Shown one piece after another: positions 42,436-51,786 of a stretch of 64,000 nucleotides of DNA. The translations under genes were made by a program, and so were the position numbers. Position 1 is the stretch's first letter. Each line of letters starts with the position of its first letter. The DNA lies in the NCBI GenBank assembly GCA_018700525.1, contig JABITN010000020.1, positions 1 to 64,000 on the forward strand, given 5' to 3'. The notes under the pieces were generated by a model. It did no database searches and was not told the DNA's origin. It saw nothing but the letters and a program-made list of their open reading frames with translations. This DNA comes from Opitutales bacterium (GTDB lineage: Bacteria; Verrucomicrobiota; Verrucomicrobiia; Opitutales; Opitutaceae).

Positions 42436-43827
42436 TCACTCGTTAATCCAAGCGGGCATCCAAATGGGTTTCCCTTCGTATAGTTTACCAATTTCGTAAC
42501 GCTCATCAGGTACTGCAGCCGTGTTCATCATTTCAACAATCCGCTTCACCATATTGGGATTTTGTTTCGCTACATCCCGAAGCTCTCCCGGATCTCGACC
42601 AAGATGGTAAAGCTGAACGGAATTGTCCAATCCCAATCGAATCCCTTTCCATTCACCTAAGCGAACCGCTTGATCATAACGCCTTCGACTGTGACCGTAA
42701 TCCCAATACAGATAGTCACGATCCTCTATGAGTGGTTTTCCCAGAAAAGCATCAAGAACCGATAGTCCATCAGTTTCCGAAACCAAATCCACTCCCGCAA
42801 CTTCTGCCAGGGTTGGCAACATATCCCAAAATGCGATAACGTCATTGTTGGTTTGATTGCCTTTAACCGTTCCTTCCCAACGAACGACAAACGGCACCCG
42901 AATACCACCCTCGTACAAACTTCGCTTAGCTCCTCGCAACGCGCCATTGCTATTCAACTCCTTGCTCGGACCGCCTTCCAGAGGTCCTTGGTCACTCGTA
43001 AAAACGATCAAGGTATTCTCAGACAAACCAAGGCTTTCGACCAAATCGACGATCCGCCCCACATCTCTATCCAAGCGACTGACCATGGATGCGTATTTCT
43101 TAGCGGCTAAGCTCCAAGGTTTATCTCCATAGGCACTCAATGACGGAACGCTTAAACGATCAGGATCTTCGCTTCTGTTTGAAAAATGCGGAACCGTATA
43201 AGCCGCGTAGAGAAAAAAAGGCGATCCAGCTGATTCCTTTACAAAACTCAATGCCCGATTCGTCATAGCATCATGACTATACACGTCCTTCGATCGACTA
43301 TTGCCGTGATATTCAACGCGGCCGCTAGAAGCATCGCTATCATCCAAATACTCAGGAAAGTAGTAGTGAGCATGATCCTGATTCTGATAGCCAAACCACA
43401 TATCGAAACCTTGTTTCGTCGCATCGCCTTCCGTGCCCGGATCTCCCAAACTCCACTTCCCAATACCTCCGCATCGATAGCCCGCCGTTTTGAGAACTTC
43501 AGCAATTGTTACGTCACCACTATTCAGATACGTATTATAGTGCGGCACATTATCCCGCGCCGGAGTATGTCCATTATGCATGCCAGTCATCAACACGCTC
43601 CTTGAAGACGTACACACCGGTCCGCCTGCATACGCTTGCGTAAAACGCATTCCACCGCGAGCCAATGCATCAATATTCGGAGTCTCAATCTTCGTTTGAC
43701 CATAACAACCGAGATCGCCATAACCGAGATCGTCCGCCATTATGAAGATAATGTTTGGTCGAGCACACACAATCGTGCCTACTAAAAGCACCCAAAATAC
43801 AGAAAAAGCTCGCTGTACCCTCTTCAT
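42436..43827 (-). CDS. Sulfatase (S1 family), secreted
   Basis: A 463-residue enzyme starting MKRVQRAFS at 43827, with a leader ending near IVCA. Metal site [19 protein letters not shown], formylglycine motif CTSSR (Cys72), GKWSLGDPG, FFLYAAYTVPH and VFTSDQGPLEGG. The third position of the C-x-P/A-x-R motif is Ser rather than Pro/Ala, a known variant in arylsulfatase-A-like members. Its ATG overlaps the stop of the gene upstream by 4 bp (ATGA), and that gene overlaps the next in the same way, giving a tightly coupled three-sulfatase operon. The C-terminus (GKPIWMPAWINE) is intact. Confidence 0.93.
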   Translation of the reverse strand: MKRVQRAFSVFWVLLVGTIVCARPNIIFIMADDLGYGDLGCYGQTKIETPNIDALARGGMRFTQAYAGGPVCTSSRSVLMTGMHNGHTPARDNVPHYNTYLNSGDVTIAEVLKTAGYRCGGIGKWSLGDPGTEGDATKQGFDMWFGYQNQDHAHYYFPEYLDDSDASSGRVEYHGNSRSKDVYSHDAMTNRALSFVKESAGSPFFLYAAYTVPHFSNRSEDPDRLSVPSLSAYGDKPWSLAAKKYASMVSRLDRDVGRIVDLVESLGLSENTLIVFTSDQGPLEGGPSKELNSNGALRGAKRSLYEGGIRVPFVVRWEGTVKGNQTNNDVIAFWDMLPTLAEVAGVDLVSETDGLSVLDAFLGKPLIEDRDYLYWDYGHSRRRYDQAVRLGEWKGIRLGLDNSVQLYHLGRDPGELRDVAKQNPNMVKRIVEMMNTAAVPDERYEIGKLYEGKPIWMPAWINE

Positions 43828-45173
43828 TGATACGCCTCCGCGCTTTGATCCACTTCCGAATTCCATTGTCTCCAAATCGCTTTCATCAATTCGACCCGTT
43901 CAGGCATCAATTCAGCGAGATCACTACGTTCTCCAATATCTTGATCCAGATTAAACAATTCAAGCCTGCCGCGCTCAAAGGTCAATTTCCACGGACCGCT
44001 TCGAACTGCATAGTCCTCGCGAATTCGCCAATACAAATTCCGTTCAGGTAAATTTTCTTCATGGAAAAACAAAGGCGCCAAATCCACGCCATCTGATCGA
44101 AACTCATTATTCGAGATCCCAGCAAGGGCCAGAAAAGTAGAAAACCAATCAGTCGAATGACCCAGCTCGTCTGTCACTCCAGGGTCGATTTTTTCGGGCC
44201 AAGAAACAATAGCCGGCACGCGATGTCCGCCCTCGTACACATCGGACTTCTGACCCCGCAATGGGCCATTGCTGGATATATTCTCAAACCCACCAGCATA
44301 CCGAATATATCCGCCATTATCCGACGTAAAGATCACCAAAGTATTTTCTCTCAATCCATGAACCTCTAGAGCTGATAGAATCGTTCCTACGCTTCTATCG
44401 AGCGACTCAATCATCGCCTTCACGTGTCCGCTCACATTAGCTCGATTCGGGATAACGCCCCATTTGTCATCCGCGTAATCGACACCCTTGACTCGATGAG
44501 GCGGATCATTTGGTCCCTGCCAAGGAAAATGTATGGCGAGGTGAGGTACATACAGAAAAAACGGTTGCTCAGAATGACGCTTGATAAAATCAACGCTATG
44601 CCTCGTCAACAAATCGGTCGTATACCCCTCTTCGGGAGCCTTCGTTTCGTTCCTCCACCAATCTTCCTTCCCGCTTCGATCTACGTGATTGAAAAAATCG
44701 CCGTCGCCCGAGCCCAAACCGACGAATTCCTCAAATCCCTGTTTCGTCGGAAAAAACGAAGGCGTGTATCCTAAATGCCACTTCCCAAAACATCCCGTAG
44801 CATAACCAGTTTCTTTCAAAACCTCTGCAATCGTGACCGCATCAAGCGGCAACCCGGAATCATGATCACGTACACCTGAGATAGCTGCATCGAATTTCGC
44901 TCCGAAACGCTGTTGATACAAACCCGTCAACGTCGCTACACGAGTCGGCGTACACATCGGTCCCGCAGAATGGAAATCCGTAAACCGCAATCCCGATGCA
45001 GCGAGACCGTCGATATGAGGCGTATCATTCAATCGACTACCATAGCAGCCCAAATCCCCGTACCCCAGATCATCCGCCATAATCAGCACGATATTCGGAC
45101 GCTCTCCAAATCCGAGAGCCATAAACGCCAAGCAAGCGAAAATAGTCCAGGATGCAGGAGCCAAACGCTTCAT
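43824..45173 (-). CDS. Sulfatase (S1 family), secreted
   Basis: A 449-residue arylsulfatase-A-like enzyme with a signal peptide ([23 protein letters not shown]). Metal site [19 protein letters not shown], formylglycine motif CTPTR (Cys74) in [41 protein letters not shown] and [15 protein letters not shown]. It is the middle gene of the three-sulfatase operon, overlapping both neighbours by ATGA. It should cleave a different sulfate position from the other two, as S1 sulfatases are usually position-specific, but position cannot be predicted from this sequence alone. Confidence 0.94.
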   Translation of the reverse strand: MKRLAPASWTIFACLAFMALGFGERPNIVLIMADDLGYGDLGCYGSRLNDTPHIDGLAASGLRFTDFHSAGPMCTPTRVATLTGLYQQRFGAKFDAAISGVRDHDSGLPLDAVTIAEVLKETGYATGCFGKWHLGYTPSFFPTKQGFEEFVGLGSGDGDFFNHVDRSGKEDWWRNETKAPEEGYTTDLLTRHSVDFIKRHSEQPFFLYVPHLAIHFPWQGPNDPPHRVKGVDYADDKWGVIPNRANVSGHVKAMIESLDRSVGTILSALEVHGLRENTLVIFTSDNGGYIRYAGGFENISSNGPLRGQKSDVYEGGHRVPAIVSWPEKIDPGVTDELGHSTDWFSTFLALAGISNNEFRSDGVDLAPLFFHEENLPERNLYWRIREDYAVRSGPWKLTFERGRLELFNLDQDIGERSDLAELMPERVELMKAIWRQWNSEVDQSAEAYQ

Positions 45174-46603
45174 CGCTTCACCAACTCCTCAAGTTGGGAC
45201 GCCAATTCTGGTAAGAACGCATTGTATCGTTCACCCGCCACAACATTCACTGTCTCCAAGGGATCACTTCCATGATCATACAACTCTTTGTCGAGGACCG
45301 ATCCTGTTTCGAAATCACGCCATTCAGTATAGCGAAAACGATCCGTCCGAACCGAGTACCCCATCACCTCGGGCAGTTTTCCCTTCGGATAGTTTGGTCT
45401 CGGCGTCTGCGTCAAAACCGCCGACTTAAAATCCGATTCAGGATCTTTTAAGAGCGAAACAAGCGATCGCCCCTCCAATCGATGGGACGCTTCTAATCCG
45501 CAAAGCTCCAGCAAGGTAGGATACACGTCCATTAACTCCACGAGAGCTTCGGTTCGTTGACCCCTTCCATGCTCAGGAGTCACCACGATCATCGGTACCG
45601 CCGCATCCAGTTCGAAAGCCGTGGTCTTCCGAGTCAGCCCATGCTCCCCCAAGTGCAATCCATGGTCCGACCAAAACACTATGATCGTATCGTCCCTCAA
45701 ATCTAAGGCCTCCAGTTCAGCTATCACCTTTCCAATCTGCGTATCCAAATAGCTAATTGCTGCGAGGTGACCATGATGCATCTCTCGAAGCTCATCCGGT
45801 TTCGACCGCCCATCATAACGCGAATTCGTCATCGCTATCTCCGGCACATTCAACGGAGGATCCAAATTGTCTGGGACCGGAACCGCATCCCTGTCATACA
45901 TATCCCAATACTTCTTCGGCGCGTTAAACGGAGTATGCGGTTTCCAAAACCCAACTGCCAAGAAAAACGGCTGCTCTCGGTCCTTCAACGTCTTCAACGC
46001 CTCAACCGCCCTATTCGCCACGCGTCCATCGTAATACGCGTCGTCCGGCACATCGCGACACTCGGTCCCTCCCGTGCCCGATGCTAGATTTGGAGGTGCC
46101 TCGCCAACAACTTGTGCATCGTCCTTCCCGTGCGACGCATAATGCAAAAACTCCGGCTCGTTCCACGACACACGGTCGCCCTTCCAATCATCCTGCCGCC
46201 AATTGTGAAATATTTTTCCCACGCACTGGGAGTAATACCCATTCTCCTTAAAGAGCTGCGGCAGCGTCACCAGCTCCGGTCTATTTTCCCTGAAATGAGT
46301 ATACAAATCCCAAACCCTCAAAGCATCCGGGCGTAATCCCGTTAACAATGAAGCCCGCGATGGATTGCATACGGTCTGCTGGCAATACGCTCGCTCGAAC
46401 AAAGTCCCCTGTTCCGCTAGCCGATCGATATTTGGGGACAGAACATGATCGCTACCATAGCAGCCTAGCTCCACTCGCAAGTCATCGACCGCGATAAACA
46501 AGACATTCGGATTCTGTTTCGCTTCTAACCAAGGCATCGCCCAGACGCAAAGCAAAGCTCCGAGGGAAAAGAAGAAACGAATGACGCAATTAACTGATGC
46601 CAT
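45170..46603 (-). CDS. Sulfatase (S1 family), iduronate-2-sulfatase-like
   Basis: A 477-residue exported sulfatase, with a leader [28 protein letters not shown]. Metal site [18 protein letters not shown], formylglycine motif CNPSR (Cys79) in [27 protein letters not shown], then [38 protein letters not shown] and [14 protein letters not shown]. The VDDLR, CNPSRAS, GKIFH, WKPHTPF and HGLHLGEHG segments are those of iduronate-2-sulfatase-type enzymes. It is the first gene of the three-gene sulfatase operon; the divergent SDR begins about 100 bp away. Confidence 0.94.
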   Translation of the reverse strand: MASVNCVIRFFFSLGALLCVWAMPWLEAKQNPNVLFIAVDDLRVELGCYGSDHVLSPNIDRLAEQGTLFERAYCQQTVCNPSRASLLTGLRPDALRVWDLYTHFRENRPELVTLPQLFKENGYYSQCVGKIFHNWRQDDWKGDRVSWNEPEFLHYASHGKDDAQVVGEAPPNLASGTGGTECRDVPDDAYYDGRVANRAVEALKTLKDREQPFFLAVGFWKPHTPFNAPKKYWDMYDRDAVPVPDNLDPPLNVPEIAMTNSRYDGRSKPDELREMHHGHLAAISYLDTQIGKVIAELEALDLRDDTIIVFWSDHGLHLGEHGLTRKTTAFELDAAVPMIVVTPEHGRGQRTEALVELMDVYPTLLELCGLEASHRLEGRSLVSLLKDPESDFKSAVLTQTPRPNYPKGKLPEVMGYSVRTDRFRYTEWRDFETGSVLDKELYDHGSDPLETVNVVAGERYNAFLPELASQLEELVKR

Positions 46604-46704
46604 TAAGTCGCTACAATAGCGTTTATCATCGCTAGGCCAACTCTATTTCTTTCATCAATCGATTGGTGGTTGATACAACACCCAATAGCCTCTAGCAAAG
46701 TGTG

Positions 46705-47460
46705 ATGAGTTCTCGTTTCGAAAATCAAGTTGCGGTTATAACAGGAGGAGCAAACGGCCTCGGAAAAGCTATCGGTATACGTATTGCTAGCGAAGGTGGA
46801 CGAATCGTCATTTTCGATCGAATTGAGGACGACTGTCGTCTAGCCGCCGAGGAACTTATCAGCAAAGGCTATCAGGCTTCATTCGAATGCGTAGACGTAT
46901 CCAAAGAATCGGACATCGAAGCCGCTATCAGCAATACCCTCCAGAAATTCGACAACATTGATGTCGTTGTAAATTGCGCAGGTATCGTGGGACCAACCTC
47001 AATACAAACCGCTGACATCGTTGCCGAAGATTTCGACCAAACAATCGCAGTCAACCTTCGCGGATCCTTCCTGGTCCTCAAACACGCTTTGCAGGCGATG
47101 ACGAAGAGGGACTATGGCCGCATTCTCCTTATCGCCTCAATTGCGGGCAAAGAAGGCAATGCTGGCATGTGCGCCTATTCTACATCAAAAGCCGGTGTTA
47201 TCGGGCTAGTGAAATCAGCCGGCAAAGAATACGCGGAAACGGGCATCACTATAAACGCATTAGCCCCAGCCGTCGTAAAGACCGCCATGGTCGAAAGCAT
47301 GCCTCCAGAGCAAGTTAAATACATGACCGAAAAGATTCCCATGCAACGCCTCTGCACTCTCGAAGAAGTCGCCTCCACTGCCGCCTGGATCGTGTCGCCC
47401 GAAGCCAGTTTCAACACCGCTTCCACCTTCGACCTAAGCGGCGGGCGAGCTACCTACTAA
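46705..47460 (+). CDS. Short-chain dehydrogenase/reductase
   Basis: A 251-residue classical SDR: NAD motif VITGGANGLGKAIG (about 11-24), IFDRIED (acidic residue suggesting NAD over NADP), NCAGIVGPT, the catalytic Ser in LIASIAG, and YSTSKAG with NALAPAVVKTAMVESMP. It most resembles FabG-like sugar and polyol dehydrogenases. I start at the ATG at 46705; a GTG one codon earlier is possible. Divergent from the three-sulfatase operon, it may oxidise a sugar released from the desulfated glycan, but the substrate is unknown. The gene is intact, ending SGGRATY. Confidence 0.87.
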   Translation: MSSRFENQVAVITGGANGLGKAIGIRIASEGGRIVIFDRIEDDCRLAAEELISKGYQASFECVDVSKESDIEAAISNTLQKFDNIDVVVNCAGIVGPTSIQTADIVAEDFDQTIAVNLRGSFLVLKHALQAMTKRDYGRILLIASIAGKEGNAGMCAYSTSKAGVIGLVKSAGKEYAETGITINALAPAVVKTAMVESMPPEQVKYMTEKIPMQRLCTLEEVASTAAWIVSPEASFNTASTFDLSGGRATY

Positions 47461-47482
47461 TAGACCAAAAACCAAAAGCCAT

Positions 47483-47508
47483 GTAGCTACGCGAGGGACT
47501 CGCGTGGA
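47483..47508. repeat. REP-like repeat family A, copy 3
   Basis: GCTACGCGAGGGACTCGCGT with leading GTA and trailing GGA, identical to the core at 11590-11615 and at 62546. It lies 20 bp downstream of the SDR stop. Confidence 0.85.
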
Positions 47509-47567
47509 CCACTTTCAAACAAAACAAGCCCCTCGCGTTAAGCCCCCAAGACATCGCCCTACCCCAC

Positions 47568-47735
47568 ATGAAAATTCGCGCAGTCCAACTTGTAGTTGAG
47601 AAAGACCTGTCATTAAACCGATCGAAGATCCTCGAAGCCCTAGGCGATGCTCAAGCGGGCGAATGGGTCGTCTTTTCCGAAGCGATCGGCAGCGGATACT
47701 TCCCCCACGAAGAAAGGATGAATTATGAAAGTTGA
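47568..47735 (+). pseudogene. N-terminal fragment of a nitrilase-family (carbon-nitrogen hydrolase) gene
   Basis: A 55-codon frame beginning MKIRAVQLVVEKDLSLNRSKILEAL and continuing GEWVVFSEAIGSGYFPHEE. This matches the first beta-alpha-beta of nitrilase-superfamily amidohydrolases, including the first catalytic Glu (here in FSEAIGSGYFP). The lysine and cysteine catalytic residues would lie further on and are absent. The frame dies at TGA (47733-47735) inside a hairpin repeat that abuts the next gene, so the remaining ~200 codons were deleted or replaced. It may still be translated but cannot be an active enzyme. Confidence 0.6.
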
Positions 47736-47762
47736 AGAAGCTTCGACAATCCAGATTCATCC
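47717..47762. repeat. Hairpin repeat at the nitrilase break point
   Basis: GGATGAAT at 47717-47724 faces ATTCATCC at 47755-47762. The interior has further AAGTTGAAGAAGCTTCGAC pairing (GAAGCTTC). It ends 20 bp before the start of the PhyH gene and looks like the scar of the deletion that removed the nitrilase C-terminus. Confidence 0.6.
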
Positions 47763-47782
47763 TTCACAATTCACAATTTCAA

Positions 47783-48559
47783 ATGATCCACCCCATCGAC
47801 GAATTACACGCATGCGATCATCCTTTATCGCAAGATGAAAAAGATTTTCTGGATACGAATGGATACCTTTCGCTGGGACAATTGCTTTCGCCGGAATTGC
47901 TTGACGAGCTAAGAGCCCGCGTCGGAGAACTAGTAGGCGTTGAAGGTGACAATGGAGGCAGCGAAATATTCGGTTCCAAGCACATCCGTCACCCCAAGGA
48001 GGATGGGGTTCATCGACTGGCCAACCTAGCCAACAAAGGTCCCGTTTTCGATTTTCTCTACACCCACCCCAAATTGCTATCCGCAGTAAACCACACGCTC
48101 GGATCTGAATTCAAATTATCCTCTTTGAATTATCGAGCCGCGAAACCGAATCAAGGGCTACAAAAACTCCATGTCGACTGGCGCGAAGCCGTTCCTCCAG
48201 GAGCTTACCGAGTCTGCAATTCAATCTGGCTGCTCGACGATTTCTCGGTTGCCAATGGAGCCACGCGCCTCGTTCCCGGAACCCACCTCTGCGGCAAAAT
48301 GCCTGACGAGGAAATGGATGACCCACTCCTCCCGCATCCTTACGAAATCATACTCGAAGCGCCGGCAGGCACTGTCGTTGTATTCAACTCCCACGTATGG
48401 CATGGTGGAACGACAAACCGAACCGAGCAACCTCGGCGAGCGATTCACAGCTACTATTGTCACCGAGACGAACCCCAACAAACACCCCAGCAAGAACTCA
48501 TTCGTCAAGAAACCCTCGATCGAATCCCAAGTGCCGCACGCTGGCTATTGGATGTATAG
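47783..48559 (+). CDS. Phytanoyl-CoA dioxygenase (PhyH) family protein
   Basis: A 258-residue Fe(II)/2-oxoglutarate dioxygenase of the PhyH type. It shows LDTNGYLSLGQLLSPELLDELRARV, the metal-binding His-x-Asp in LHVDWRE (about residues 131-135), TRLVPGTHLCGKMP and the distal His/Arg in HVWHGGTTNRTEQPRRAIHSYYC. Such enzymes hydroxylate small molecules or natural-product intermediates; many PVC genomes have dozens with unknown substrates. I start at the ATG at 47783; the longer frame begins inside the hairpin repeat. It is intact and probably transcribed from the short region around 47740-47780. Confidence 0.85.
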   Translation: MIHPIDELHACDHPLSQDEKDFLDTNGYLSLGQLLSPELLDELRARVGELVGVEGDNGGSEIFGSKHIRHPKEDGVHRLANLANKGPVFDFLYTHPKLLSAVNHTLGSEFKLSSLNYRAAKPNQGLQKLHVDWREAVPPGAYRVCNSIWLLDDFSVANGATRLVPGTHLCGKMPDEEMDDPLLPHPYEIILEAPAGTVVVFNSHVWHGGTTNRTEQPRRAIHSYYCHRDEPQQTPQQELIRQETLDRIPSAARWLLDV

Positions 48560-48577
48560 CCCAGCAAACACCTCTAG

Positions 48578-48642
48578 TAGCCACGCAAGAAACTCGCGTA
48601 GCCACTTTCGGCGAATCCACGCGAGTTCCTCGCGTAGCTACA
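48578..48642. repeat. REP-like family A inverted pair
   Basis: GTAGCCACGCAAGAAACTCG at 48578 faces GGAACTCGCGTAGCTAC read in reverse from 48642. The two family A units lie head to head 12 bp apart, a BIME-like arrangement. It separates the convergent PhyH and sulfatase genes, so it may act as a bidirectional terminator. Confidence 0.8.
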
Positions 48643-48651
48643 ACGATCCAG

Positions 48652-50001
48652 TCACATTCCTATGATCATGCGCTCGGTGACCGGCCACCACTTAGCGATT
48701 TTCTTGGCAAGTTTCTTTACACGTTCTGGATTCGCAGCCGCTACGTCGTTTTGTTCGTAGGGATCGGCTTTCACGTTAAAGAGGCGCGGACCTGTCTCAT
48801 TCGGCGGGTACTTCATTCGACCCTGACGGCCATCGTAGGTTAGCAGCAATTTCCAATCGCCATCAATAACCCAGCGATAGAGCAAAGAATCCTCAGGCTT
48901 ATGGATATTGGCAATATCATGGGCAAACGATTCGCCGAATATCGTATTGCGACGAATCGCTTTTCCACTCTCCAGAGCAGGCAACAAATTCAAGCCAGGC
49001 AAGCTCTTCGGAATATCAACTCCCGCAGCCGCCAGCATTGTAGGGACTATATCAATACTAGTGCACAACTCTGGACGATTCGCCTCATCGATCACGCCAG
49101 GCCATGAAAATAAAATCGGTGTACGCGTTCCTTTTTCGTAGGGACTACGCTTGGAATGCGCCGCATAACCGTTCCGATCCTCAAGCTGCACCCAGCCATT
49201 GTCGCATACGTAAACAATCAACGTATTGTCGCGAATCCCCTTCTCTTCGAGGCGATCTACCAATTGACCGCAAGTTTCATCGTACCACTCGCACATCGCG
49301 TAATATTTCGCCACGGAATCAGTCAAACCTTCTGCTTTGTATTTTTTGAACAAACGTGCTGGCGGAGTGTGAGGCGTATGCGGCATAAAGGCCGCGTACC
49401 ATAGAAAGAATGGTTTCTCCGCTTCCACGGCTTCATCGATGAAATCGAAAACCGGATCCATTCCTTCACGACCAATTTTCAAACCGTCATCGCCATGGCG
49501 ACCCCTAGGCTTTGGAAAGCCCCTTGTCATGCCATGCGTAAATCCGCCGCGCTGATACGGACCTTCCCACCACTTGCCGCTTTGGTGACTCAAATACCCG
49601 GCTTCCCCCAATAGCTTGGCCACCGTCGGCAATTCGTCTACATGAGAAATTAACAATTCTCTTGGGTCTTCATCTGCCGCATTGGCGTGAGCCGCATTGG
49701 CCTCCGTATCCGCAGGATCGTTACCGGAAGTTCGATGCTGGTGCGCATACAAACCAGTAGCCAAGGTCATCAATGAAGGACGGCACAGGGCGGTCGGCAC
49801 ATACGCTTGAGCAAAAGCAGCGCTTTCTTTAGCCAAGCGATCGATACGAGGCGTCTCAATCTGCTGATGGCCCATAAAACTATAATCCGTCCAACTTTGA
49901 TCATCCGAAAGGATGAGCACGATATTGGGACGATCTTGAGCAGCTTGAGCATAGCCGCAAAAGACGCATAGAAGGCAGAGGAATAATAGGGGTGTTTTCA
50001 T
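48652..50001 (-). CDS. Sulfatase-like protein with variant formylglycine motif (CRPSL)
   Basis: A 449-residue exported protein (leader ending AQAAQ). The sulfatase core is clear: NIVLILSDDQSWTDYSFMG, GKWWEGPYQRGG, FFLWYAAFMPHTPHTPP and VYVCDNGWVQLEDRNG. At the formylglycine position the motif is CRPSL (Cys73), followed by MTLATGLYAHQH. The consensus arginine is replaced by Leu, with an Arg instead directly after the Cys. This variant occurs in a known sulfatase subgroup, so it may still be matured, but modification efficiency is uncertain. Metal ligands look complete. It is separate from the neighbouring sulfatase by 55 bp holding a family C repeat. Confidence 0.9.
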   Translation of the reverse strand: MKTPLLFLCLLCVFCGYAQAAQDRPNIVLILSDDQSWTDYSFMGHQQIETPRIDRLAKESAAFAQAYVPTALCRPSLMTLATGLYAHQHRTSGNDPADTEANAAHANAADEDPRELLISHVDELPTVAKLLGEAGYLSHQSGKWWEGPYQRGGFTHGMTRGFPKPRGRHGDDGLKIGREGMDPVFDFIDEAVEAEKPFFLWYAAFMPHTPHTPPARLFKKYKAEGLTDSVAKYYAMCEWYDETCGQLVDRLEEKGIRDNTLIVYVCDNGWVQLEDRNGYAAHSKRSPYEKGTRTPILFSWPGVIDEANRPELCTSIDIVPTMLAAAGVDIPKSLPGLNLLPALESGKAIRRNTIFGESFAHDIANIHKPEDSLLYRWVIDGDWKLLLTYDGRQGRMKYPPNETGPRLFNVKADPYEQNDVAAANPERVKKLAKKIAKWWPVTERMIIGM

Positions 50002-50025
50002 AATTTGATTTTGTTAAATGGTCAT

Positions 50026-50044
50026 GGCCGCTCTCCAAGTGGCC
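50026..50044. repeat. REP-like repeat family C, copy 4
   Basis: GGCCGCTCTCCAAGTGGCC: on the minus strand GGCCACTTGGAGAGCGGCC, matching the rha-operon copy in its CTTGGAGA centre. It starts 25 bp upstream of the CRPSL sulfatase gene. Confidence 0.55.
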
Positions 50045-50056
50045 CAAAAGGTATAA

Positions 50057-51463
50057 CTATTTTTGTTTCGGCTTCACGTAAGTCACGTACTCGCCGCCGT
50101 ACTCATCCCTCAGTTCATCGCAGCGTGCCCGCATCTTGGCGATCACACGTTGATACTCAGGATTATTCGCATAATTCACCAACTGATCCGGATCAGCCTT
50201 CAGATCATGCAGAAATTCGTAGTCGTTTTCGAAATACCGAGCATACACGTATCGCTCGCCTCGTACGCCTTCATACTTAGGAATCTTCGCGTTTTCCATC
50301 AGGTGCTCGCAAAAGAAATCATCGCGCCAATTCCGGGCTTTCTTTCCCTGAACCATCGACAGCAAACTGCGTCCTTGGTAATGCGGTGGTGTATCGATTC
50401 CCGCGGCATCGAGAAATGTCGGAGCAAGATCGATATTCAAGACAACTTCGGACTCCGTTCTGAATGCCTTCTTTTGCTTCACTCGGGGATCGTAGATAAT
50501 CATCGGCACGCGCAGGCTTTGCTCGAAGTGATTCCACTTTCCCGCCATTCCGCGGTCACCCATCATGTATCCATTATCTCCCGTATAGACTATGATGGTA
50601 TTGTCAGCGATTCCCTTCTTCTCCAAAGCCCGAACCACGCGTCCGATCGTGTTGTCGATTCCGCTTAGCATTCTAAAATACGCTCGAATATTCGCATCGT
50701 ACTTCTCCGGCGTATCCCAACGCCAGTACCAGCGTTGACGATTCATGGATCCTTCAAGAAAGAAATCAGGTAGTCCATCCCTGACGCTCGGGTCGCCCAA
50801 TCGCGGATTGGAAATCTCTACGTCCTCATACATTCCATCCATTGCCTTCGGCCACGGGAAATGCCCTATTCCGGGAATATGATTACCATCGTCGGCGTGC
50901 GATGCATTGAAACTTACCGACAAGCAAAACGGTCCTTCCGACTCTTGAATGAAATTCACCGCAAAATCGCCCGACAACTCAGTCTCATGCCGAACCGAAC
51001 CATCCTCCTGCTTATGCAAGTATGGACTGCCGCGAATTTCCTCGTAAGCATCGAAAAACTGATTCTGCTTAGGCTTAATTCCGTATTTCCCTACGAAGCC
51101 CGTTCGATAACCCGCTCTTTTAAAAAGCGCAGGGTATCCATTTGAAACATACTCATCCGAAACCGGCGGTTTACCGAAAGTATAACCATGAGTTCGCTCA
51201 TGCAGGCCCGTAAAGATCGAAGCTCGACTCGCCGCGCAAATGGCAGTCGTTACGAAAGCGTTTTCGAAGCGAACGCCTTCTTCTGCCAATCGATCGACAT
51301 TTGGCGTTTTAACGATTGGATGCCCTGCGCAGCCCAAGGTATCATTGCGCTGATCGTCGATCAGGAAAAAGAGAACATTGGGACGTTCATCTGCGGCAAA
51401 CGCAGAAGACAGCAGCGCAAAGCAGGCCAGTCCCATGGGCAGGAATCGAGATCGGAGCATCAT
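50057..51463 (-). CDS. Sulfatase (S1 family), secreted
   Basis: A 468-residue enzyme with a leader ending SSAFAADE. Metal site NVLFFLIDDQRNDTLGCAG, formylglycine motif CAASR (Cys76) in VTTAICAASRASIFTGLHERTHGYTFG, VGKYGIKP, FCLSVSFNASHADDG and VYTGDNGYMMGDRGMAGKW. The Ala at motif position 3 fits the C-x-P/A-x-R rule. The NDTLGCAG opening and GMAGKWNHFEQSLRVP segment resemble choline-sulfatase/mucin-desulfating sulfatases. It is upstream of the CRPSL sulfatase in the same direction, so the pair may form a transcription unit. Confidence 0.93.
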   Translation of the reverse strand: MMLRSRFLPMGLACFALLSSAFAADERPNVLFFLIDDQRNDTLGCAGHPIVKTPNVDRLAEEGVRFENAFVTTAICAASRASIFTGLHERTHGYTFGKPPVSDEYVSNGYPALFKRAGYRTGFVGKYGIKPKQNQFFDAYEEIRGSPYLHKQEDGSVRHETELSGDFAVNFIQESEGPFCLSVSFNASHADDGNHIPGIGHFPWPKAMDGMYEDVEISNPRLGDPSVRDGLPDFFLEGSMNRQRWYWRWDTPEKYDANIRAYFRMLSGIDNTIGRVVRALEKKGIADNTIIVYTGDNGYMMGDRGMAGKWNHFEQSLRVPMIIYDPRVKQKKAFRTESEVVLNIDLAPTFLDAAGIDTPPHYQGRSLLSMVQGKKARNWRDDFFCEHLMENAKIPKYEGVRGERYVYARYFENDYEFLHDLKADPDQLVNYANNPEYQRVIAKMRARCDELRDEYGGEYVTYVKPKQK

Positions 51464-51786
51464 AGAGGATATTCATTCAAAATGAACCTCGTTGAGAATA
51501 ACAATTTTAAAACATCCCTATCCGTTTTTGTACAATAGATTATGCAAGAACGTACTAGTATTCTAGGTCCTATTATTGCATCATGCCTCGATTATCTTTT
51601 CTCTGCGCCACCAAATCGACCCAGTCAAATCGCGGAAGCCCAACACAACATTTCAAAAAGATGGCAGAATCGGCAGAGTTCTGCGATATGAGAGAATTAC
51701 GATAGTGTTGCCCGAGATTCCGAGCCTTGTCGTAAAACACTTTAATAGCACCCCCAATCGCTTTTCCATTTCATTTTCAAATCACT
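51464..51786. other. 323 bp divergent intergenic region
   Basis: This gap lies between the leftward sulfatase and the rightward DUF1080 fusion and must hold both promoters. I see no gene or strong repeat. A TGCA pair brackets an AT-rich stretch with ACTAGT near 51543-51582. Confidence 0.4.

Noticed and set aside
34466-46603. Prophage or integrative element around the sulfatase island
   Set aside because: No integrase, transposase, phage structural gene or tRNA-borne attachment site is visible. Only REP-like repeats and gene fragments mark past rearrangement.
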